Shown here: positions 58,870 through 64,000 of the stretch, one piece after another
Layout of the letters: every line of letters starts with the position of its first letter
Position numbering within the stretch: the stretch's first letter is position 1
Assembly: GCA_002278855.1 (NCBI GenBank)
Contig: NCGG01000011.1
Location: 18,851 to 82,850, forward strand
DNA: 64,000 nt
Source of the DNA: Sphingomonadales bacterium 28-55-16
GTDB taxonomy: Bacteria > Pseudomonadota > Alphaproteobacteria > Sphingomonadales > Sphingomonadaceae
Direction of reading: 5' to 3'
Program-made: the position numbers and the translations under genes
The notes under the pieces: generated by a model
What the model saw: the letters and a program-made list of their open reading frames with translations, nothing else
Told to the model about the DNA's origin: nothing
Databases searched by the model: none

Positions 58870-59697
58870 TCATTTTCCCACAAAATCCCCTTTGAGCGCC
58901 TTATTGGATTTTAGCGTGATCAACAGCGCTTCCACAAAAGCCAAATTGGCGAACTCGTCCCCCCCGGTGAGTATCCGCATTCCCTGCCCCTCCCAAAATG
59001 CAGTATCCAGCAAGTCCGCATCGGCGACCAACACCGCACGCCCTTTGCCAAGCCGGCAATCCGCCAACAGGCCGCCGGCCAAAACAGTGCAGCGCGGGTT
59101 CGACGTCCCTTTGGCTAGCCATTCCCCCAGTGTCACACTGCGGATATTGAAGACCCCGATTTTGCGGATAATGCGCGGGCTCTCATCCGTCATCGGCAGG
59201 ACCAGTTCCAGCCCCCAAGATGTGAACAAGGGCGACAGCATGGAACTAAACAACGGGCGTCTTTTGTCCCCCAGCGGGTAAAGGCTCCCCCATTGCAAAG
59301 CAGGATCCGCCAGGATCAACAACCGGCCGCCACGTCGGACCCAATCATCGAGACGCCCAAGCTCAGCCGGCGCAAAGGCGCGCGGTTGGGCAAGCAGGAG
59401 CAATTGTCCCTTGCGGGGCTTCCATGTGATCAGGTCATCGACGGGCGCGATGTCATACACTTGGTTAAGGCGTTCAAAAACAGGATGCGGCGCGGCATCT
59501 TGGGCAAGGTCGGCCTCAACGCCCCCTTCGCTCCTCTGCAGCGGCAATGTGGTCATTAGCGCCAAAGCCGTCTTTGGTGCATCATCGGGTCGTCGGGTGT
59601 AAGCAAGCCCCGCGCACAGCATCAGAATGACCAATATCGCCAGCAGCGCAACGCGCAGCCGCATACCGCCCCCAAAACGGGCAAATCCATTGGTCAT
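58870..59697 (-). CDS. Membrane-anchored protein, DUF4350/GldG-like (function unknown)
   Basis: About 275 residues with one N-terminal TM segment (VALLAILVILMLCAGLAY), then a soluble domain with LLLLAQPRAFAPAELGRLDDWVRRGG and LLILADPALQW. This resembles the class I amidotransferase-like fold of DUF4350 and ABC_transp_aux proteins, which typically lack catalytic residues. Function unknown. The start at 59697 has a weak ribosome site; an internal ATG at 59664 with GGGGGCGG upstream is a real alternative. It follows the small membrane gene after seven bases. Confidence 0.75.
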   Translation of the reverse strand: MTNGFARFGGGMRLRVALLAILVILMLCAGLAYTRRPDDAPKTALALMTTLPLQRSEGGVEADLAQDAAPHPVFERLNQVYDIAPVDDLITWKPRKGQLLLLAQPRAFAPAELGRLDDWVRRGGRLLILADPALQWGSLYPLGDKRRPLFSSMLSPLFTSWGLELVLPMTDESPRIIRKIGVFNIRSVTLGEWLAKGTSNPRCTVLAGGLLADCRLGKGRAVLVADADLLDTAFWEGQGMRILTGGDEFANLAFVEALLITLKSNKALKGDFVGK

Positions 59698-59704
59698 TTC
59701 GTCG

Positions 59705-59998
59705 TTACCGTTGCGGCGCTGCTGTGGACCGCCTCGGCGCTTGCGCCGCCCCATTGGCTGGCTGCTGGGCGGTCACATCCTTGGCTACGGGTGTCACGCC
59801 CAATTCGGCCAATGGCTCATCAGGGGTCGCATCTTTACCTGCGGTCAACGCTGCCGTACCGGGCACGCCGCCAGCTTGCGGTGCGGGACGCACCCGTTCT
59901 AGGACCATGCTGGCCAATGTCACGAACAGCAACACCACGACAAGGCCGACAACGCCCACCTGAATACGATACACTGCGGATTGCCTTGGTTCGACCAT
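59705..59998 (-). CDS. Small single-pass membrane protein, unknown function
   Basis: The 97-residue protein has a short N-terminal segment, one TM helix (VGVVGLVVVLLFVTLASMV) and a Pro/Ala/Gln-rich tail with no recognisable domain. The start ATG 59998 has a strong GAGGAGG eight bases upstream. It lies between cysK (29 bases upstream) and the DUF4350-like gene, all on the same strand, so the three may form one transcript. Confidence 0.72.
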   Translation of the reverse strand: MVEPRQSAVYRIQVGVVGLVVVLLFVTLASMVLERVRPAPQAGGVPGTAALTAGKDATPDEPLAELGVTPVAKDVTAQQPANGAAQAPRRSTAAPQR

Positions 59999-60027
59999 CT
60001 GCTTCCTCCTCAAAACCCGATTTTGCC

Positions 60028-61020
60028 TTAGCTACCCGCTTGCCAAGGCATTACAGGAAGGTTTTTGCTGCGCATCCACTCTGGATTATAGATGGTGGAC
60101 AGATAGCGGAACCCCGTATCGCATAAAATGGTGGCTATCCGCTTACCCGGCCCCAGTTGTTTGGCCAGCGCGATGGCCCCCGCCACGTTGATACCCGATG
60201 AAAGCCCAAGGCAAAGCCCCTCCTCTGCCAACAAGCGGCGAACCCAGACAAGCCCCTCCTCGTCCGAAATACGGAATTGCGTATCAATCGGCGCACCATC
60301 GAGATTGGCGGTGATCCGGCCTTGCCCAATTCCTTCGGCGACCGAACTGCCCTCGGAACTTAATTCGCCGCACGCGTAATAATTATACAATGACGCACCG
60401 TGCGGATCGGCCAAGGCGATGGTGACCGCTTCATCCTTTGCCTTAAGCCCAAGCCCGACCCCAGCGATCGTTCCGCCCGTTCCAGCGGCGCAGATAAAGC
60501 CATCAATATCGCCGCCCATTTGCGTCCAGATTTCTTCGGCAGTGGTTTCAATATGGGCGCGGCGGTTGGCAATATTGTCGAACTGGTTCGCCCAGACCGC
60601 ATTTTCGGTTTCCTCGGCGAGGCGGCGTGAGGTGTGCACAAAATGGCCGGGGTTGGAATATGGCGCAGCCGGAACAAGAACAAGCTCTGCACCCAAAGCG
60701 CGCAACGTGTCCTTTTTCTCCTGGCTCTGCGTTTCGGGCATGACGATGATCGTCTTGTACCCAAGCGCGTTGCAAACCAAGGCAAGGCCAATGCCGGTGT
60801 TGCCAGCCGTGCCTTCGACAATCGTGCCGCCCGGTTTAAGCAGCCCCTGCCGTTCGGCATCGCGCACAATGTATAAAGCGGCGCGATCCTTAACCGATGC
60901 GCCGGGATTTACATATTCGCACTTGCCAAAAATATCGCATCCGGCTTCCGCGCTTGGCTCTTTAAGACGCACCAGCGGGGTGTTTCCAATCAGATCGAGT
61001 GTCGAAGCGGTCGTGTTCAT
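60028..61020 (-). CDS. cysK: Cysteine synthase A (O-acetylserine sulfhydrylase)
   Basis: The 330-residue fold-type II PLP enzyme makes cysteine from O-acetylserine and sulfide. PLP-lysine is Lys44 in EYVNPGASVKDRAAL; the substrate loop is EGTAGNTGIGLA and the phosphate loop GTGGTIAGVG. It is the upstream gene of a possible cysK-small membrane protein-DUF4350 transcript and is divergent from the TonB-dependent receptor. Confusion with a cystathionine beta-synthase-like enzyme cannot be fully excluded. Confidence 0.92.
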   Translation of the reverse strand: MNTTASTLDLIGNTPLVRLKEPSAEAGCDIFGKCEYVNPGASVKDRAALYIVRDAERQGLLKPGGTIVEGTAGNTGIGLALVCNALGYKTIIVMPETQSQEKKDTLRALGAELVLVPAAPYSNPGHFVHTSRRLAEETENAVWANQFDNIANRRAHIETTAEEIWTQMGGDIDGFICAAGTGGTIAGVGLGLKAKDEAVTIALADPHGASLYNYYACGELSSEGSSVAEGIGQGRITANLDGAPIDTQFRISDEEGLVWVRRLLAEEGLCLGLSSGINVAGAIALAKQLGPGKRIATILCDTGFRYLSTIYNPEWMRSKNLPVMPWQAGS

Positions 61021-61140
61021 AGCACAGACAGCTAGGCGCGTTCATGGGTAATCGCAAGTCGGTCTCGCCCATGCGATGCCAAAAGACAGTGTATTTGACG
61101 CATTAAAATGAGCGAAGCCGCCAAACTTCAATTTATATAT

Positions 61141-61155
61141 TGATATATTATATCA
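61141..61155 (+). promoter_or_regulatory. Perfect palindrome upstream of the TonB-dependent receptor
   Basis: TGATATATTATATCA is a perfect 7-bp inverted repeat around one central base, in an AT-rich tract 48 bases before the receptor start codon. It resembles binding sites of Fur-family dimers such as Zur, which would suit a zinc receptor, but no consensus for this genus is known to me. Confidence 0.45.
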
Positions 61156-61202
61156 TTACTATTAATCCATGCCCTTCTATCTCCTTTGGATGATGCCTTT
61201 TC

Positions 61203-63332
61203 ATGAAAACTGTTCCAGTTCGCGCCTTCTCCGCAAGCGTCACCGCTTTATCTCTGGCTTTGGCCGCACCCGCTTATGCCCAGCAAGGCAGCCCAGATTC
61301 ATCAAATACAGATGCACAAACCGATGATTTTCACAGCGCCGACGAAATTGTGGTCACCGCGCCTTATGTCGAACGGCTCGACCTGCTTTCGGGCACTTCG
61401 GCGGTCACAGGCGATATCCTCGCCGAGAAAACACGTGCGCAATTGGGGGACATTTTGGCAAGCTTGCCCGGCGTGTCGGCGACCAGCTTCTCACCTGGAG
61501 CTTCGCGCCCAGTGTTGCGGGGGTATCAAGGCAATCGGGTCGCCGTGCTGACGGACGGTATTGGCAATATCGACGCCTCCAACACATCGGCGGACCATGC
61601 CGTCACAATTGATACGTTGACGGTTGAGCGGATTGAGGTGTTGCGCGGGCCTGCGGTTCTCCTATTCGGCGGTCAGGCCGTTGGCGGCGCTGTCAACGCG
61701 CTCGACAAGCGCATTCCGCGCGCAATTCCCGATGAGGCTATACATGTGGACGCATTGGTCGCTTATGGCAGTGCCGCGCGGGATTATTCGGGCGGCGCGT
61801 CGGTCGATATGCCTGTGTCCGATCGCATCGTGGTCCATGTCGACGGCAGCTATCGCAATACCGACGATACCCGCACGGGCGGATTTGTGCTCGCGCCAAG
61901 CTTGCGTAACGAGCTGTTCGATTTTGCAACACAGCAGGCCGGGGCCGGCAACGCTGCTGGTGCTGCAGAAACGCGCGGCATGGCCAATGAACGCGGCCGC
62001 ATTCCCAACAGCGCGGTAAAGACATGGACCGCCGCAGGCGGCGCGGCCTTCATCGATGATGGCGGCAATCTGGGCGTTTCCTATAGCATCTATGACACGC
62101 ATTATGGCGTCCCCAACCGCCCAGCGACGGCCTTTACCGCGCCCAATGGTAGCATCGTGGCCACACCCGTCACCATTGGGATGCGCCAAAAACGCGCGGA
62201 CTTTCGCGGCGAAGTAAATCTGGGCGACGGGCTGTTTGACAAGCTACGTCTGCACGCCGGCTATGCGGATTATACGCACACCGAATTTGAAGGCGCCGAA
62301 ATCGGCACTGTGTTTATCAGCAAAGGGATAGAGGGCCGGGCCGAGTTAATCCAAAACGACCGGGGCGGCTGGCGTGGCGCAAGCGGCGTGCAATATCAAA
62401 CCCGCGATTTAGAAGCGATTGGTGCGGAAGCTTTTGTGCCGCCGAACAAGACACGGCAATATGGTGTGTTCAGTTTGCAAGAATTTACGGTCGGCAATCT
62501 GGACGCAGAAGTTGCCTTGCGTTTTGACCGTGCCGAACTGCGTGCGGATACGCTGGGCATCGCGCGGTCATTCCAGAATGTCTCTGCCGCATTGGGCGTT
62601 GGCTACCATATTGGCGATTTGAAAATCGGCGCCAACATTTCGCGCACCGGTCGTGCGCCTGCGGTTGAGGAACTGTTTTCCGACGGGCCGCATATTGCCA
62701 CGCAAGCTTATGAATTGGGTGACCCGAATTTGAACAGCGAACGTGCGTGGAATGGCGAATTATATGCGCGGTACGACGCCCCCGGTGCCGCGTTGAGCGC
62801 GACGGTATATACCAACCGCTTCGACAGCTTCATTTATGAGGCCGAAACCGGCGCGGTCGTGGATAATCTGCCGGTGTTCGCATATTTCCAAAAAGACGCC
62901 GTCGTCTGGGGCGTCGAATTTCAGGGATCAAAGCGTCTTGCAAGCTTTGGCGACATGGATCTCTCGGTCGATGGCGTTGCCGATTACACCCGCTCCAAAA
63001 TCTCCGCTGGTGGCGGCGATGTCCCGCGTATTCCGCCGTTACGCCTTTTGGGCGGAGCCGAGCTGAGCGGTCGCCAGATTGACCTGCGTGGCGAAGTCGA
63101 ATGGAGCGCTGCGCAGACCAAGACAGCCGCATTTGAAACGCCAACTGCGGGTTTCACATTGGTTAATGCCTCGGCAACATGGCGGCCGTTCGGCCGGGAT
63201 CAGAATGTGGCGATCATCGCGTCAGCGAACAATGTTTTCGACGTTACTGCGCGGCGCGCTGCATCTTTCACCAAAGATTTCGTGCCCTTAAGCGGGCGCG
63301 ACTTTCGCGTGACTGCACGGGTTAGCTTTTGA
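61203..63332 (+). CDS. TonB-dependent outer-membrane receptor, ZnuD-like
   Basis: A 709-residue receptor. The signal peptide ends near LAAPAYAQQ. The TonB box region is DEIVVTAPY, followed by a plug domain with LGDILASLPGVSATSF, RPVLRGYQGNRVAVLTDG and VERIEVLRGPAVLLFGGQAVGG. The plug segment SADHAVTIDTLTVERIEV and the short overall length resemble ZnuD zinc receptors. The remaining 500 residues fit a 22-strand barrel ending in Phe (ARVSF). Iron or other ligands are possible. It is divergent from cysK, and a palindrome lies upstream. Confidence 0.9.
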   Translation: MKTVPVRAFSASVTALSLALAAPAYAQQGSPDSSNTDAQTDDFHSADEIVVTAPYVERLDLLSGTSAVTGDILAEKTRAQLGDILASLPGVSATSFSPGASRPVLRGYQGNRVAVLTDGIGNIDASNTSADHAVTIDTLTVERIEVLRGPAVLLFGGQAVGGAVNALDKRIPRAIPDEAIHVDALVAYGSAARDYSGGASVDMPVSDRIVVHVDGSYRNTDDTRTGGFVLAPSLRNELFDFATQQAGAGNAAGAAETRGMANERGRIPNSAVKTWTAAGGAAFIDDGGNLGVSYSIYDTHYGVPNRPATAFTAPNGSIVATPVTIGMRQKRADFRGEVNLGDGLFDKLRLHAGYADYTHTEFEGAEIGTVFISKGIEGRAELIQNDRGGWRGASGVQYQTRDLEAIGAEAFVPPNKTRQYGVFSLQEFTVGNLDAEVALRFDRAELRADTLGIARSFQNVSAALGVGYHIGDLKIGANISRTGRAPAVEELFSDGPHIATQAYELGDPNLNSERAWNGELYARYDAPGAALSATVYTNRFDSFIYEAETGAVVDNLPVFAYFQKDAVVWGVEFQGSKRLASFGDMDLSVDGVADYTRSKISAGGGDVPRIPPLRLLGGAELSGRQIDLRGEVEWSAAQTKTAAFETPTAGFTLVNASATWRPFGRDQNVAIIASANNVFDVTARRAASFTKDFVPLSGRDFRVTARVSF

Positions 63333-63455
63333 TTGCGGGCGCAGGTTCATGAAAGCCGTCGCACCCGAAGGCGACCGCAGCGCTAAGCGGAACATTCCCC
63401 ACCGCCTCACGTTCTTCATAAGGGCCAATTGAGGTCAAAATTTTTGGAGAATATG

Positions 63456-63578
63456 ATGCGCAAAATTGCAACAATCATCCTGCTGTCAGCATCTTTGCTG
63501 GCCGCAGCCTGCAACACCGTAAAGGGCGTCGGCGAAGATATTGAATCGGTCGGCAAAGCTGGCGACCGCGCGATGTAA
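63456..63578 (+). CDS. ecnA/ecnB-like: Entericidin A/B-like lipoprotein
   Basis: A 40-residue gene: a hydrophobic signal (KIATIILLSASLLAAAC) with lipobox AAAC, then CNTVKGVGEDIESVGKAG, which matches entericidin family proteins. Ribosome site GGAGA sits five bases before ATG 63456; an ATG three bases earlier is in frame. Entericidins are small outer-membrane lipoproteins described as an antidote/bacteriolytic pair in enterics; a similar role here is not shown. Only one copy is visible. Confidence 0.85.
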   Translation: MRKIATIILLSASLLAAACNTVKGVGEDIESVGKAGDRAM

Positions 63579-64000
63579 ATGCATGTCAATTGATGTGACA
63601 TGAGGGCTGGAGGGGAACCTCTGGTCCTTTTTGTTTGGGTTCTGTGGGTGTTTTAAGGGTATCTCGTCTTCGCTCGACACGAACGACTTTTGTCGGTGTG
63701 GGTAACCTCTGCGTCCTCTGCGCCTCTGCGTGCAAAATAGTCTCACGCAGAGGCGCAGAGAACGCAGAGGGGCAAGGTAAATCCCCTCGTCATCTTGGAG
63801 CCGAAGGAGCACATGCACGCGCGCCCTTCTCTCTCAACCCAAAAATTTCCAACACGGGTATTATAATTTCCTACAAAAGCCGCGCGCGGGTTCGCCTGCG
63901 GAAAAAAGGGGACGGCCGACGCGGAAGCGCTGGTGCGGCTTCCGGCTGATGGTGTTGGTGGATTAAGGCGCGATTGTTCCATCAGGCTCATGCCCGGCGC
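63579..64000. other. Non-coding tail with inverted repeat
   Basis: From the entericidin-like stop to the window edge no gene is convincing. The open frames run through the 27-bp inverted repeat and have no ribosome site or recognisable motif. The segment may be an intergenic repeat region, or lead into a gene outside the window. Confidence 0.5.
63706..63770. repeat. 27-bp inverted repeat with CTCTGCG units
   Basis: The left arm (63706-63732) and right arm (63744-63770) are reverse complements with one mismatch, separated by 11 bases. Each arm holds three copies of CTCTGCG. Similar CTCTGCG-rich hairpins are dispersed in various bacterial genomes; here it could be a REP-like element or a strong RNA hairpin. 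Confidence 0.8.

Noticed and set aside
63743..63991. Minus-strand open frame of 82 codons in the tail
   Set aside because: It runs into the inverted repeat, and composition looks like translated repeat DNA.
1..64000. tRNA, rRNA, CRISPR arrays, insertion sequences and prophage
   Set aside because: I saw no cloverleaf-type sequences, spaced direct repeats, transposase motifs or phage genes in the window; a tRNAscan or IS search could still find something I missed.

Overview
The window looks like the chromosome of a sphingomonad (Alphaproteobacteria, Sphingomonadales; a Sphingopyxis/Sphingorhabdus-like organism is a reasonable guess). The reasons are moderate-to-high GC, alphaproteobacterial versions of FtsZ, MurE and GcvP, a TonB-dependent receptor with a typical sphingomonad signal peptide, a tiny entericidin-like lipoprotein, and a division/cell-wall cluster running mraZ to ftsZ. 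The genus is inferred. Almost everything is core or metabolic chromosome. I see no phage, insertion sequence, CRISPR array, tRNA or rRNA.

Region 1 (1-13.2 kb) is catabolic. Two plus-strand flavin oxidoreductases (a GMC dehydrogenase cut by the window edge, and an FAD_oxidored protein) converge on a POT-family transporter. Behind it lies an eight-gene minus-strand acyl-CoA operon: four acyl-CoA dehydrogenases, a thiolase, a family III CoA-transferase, a MaoC/mesaconyl-C4-CoA-hydratase-like protein and a crotonase. One dehydrogenase resembles (2S)-methylsuccinyl-CoA dehydrogenase. Two others depart from the usual catalytic-glutamate position, and the crotonase has isomerase-type rather than hydratase-type residues. 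The substrate is unknown.

Region 2 (13.3-23.1 kb) holds a lipoprotein S41 protease, a UbiB/ABC1 kinase-like gene, ahpC and ahpF separated by a strong intrinsic-terminator-like hairpin, and a two-gene RND efflux system. Region 3 (23.1-29.3 kb, plus strand) makes sugar nucleotides (wecB, ugd) and activated sulfate (cysD, a cysN-cysC fusion, cysQ). Convergent to it is an acyl-CoA synthetase.

Region 4 (31-36.4 kb, minus strand) is the glycine cleavage operon gcvT-gcvH-gcvPA-gcvPB, preceded by a tandem glycine riboswitch and followed by a translationally coupled DUF938-type methyltransferase. Upstream of it are a small NAD-binding reductase, a dGTPase-like HD hydrolase and a TPR/SPOR protein.

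Region 5 (40-58.6 kb, minus strand) is the complete dcw cluster mraZ-rsmH-ftsL-ftsI-murE-murF-mraY-murD-ftsW-murG-murC-murB-ddl-ftsQ-ftsA-ftsZ. Every junction from mraZ to ftsA is a 1- or 4-base stop/start overlap. Upstream are two uncharacterised membrane-protein genes and a cysteine synthase.

Region 6 (61-64 kb) has a ZnuD-like TonB-dependent receptor behind a perfect AT-rich palindrome, an entericidin-like lipoprotein of 40 residues, and a non-coding tail containing a 27-bp inverted repeat.
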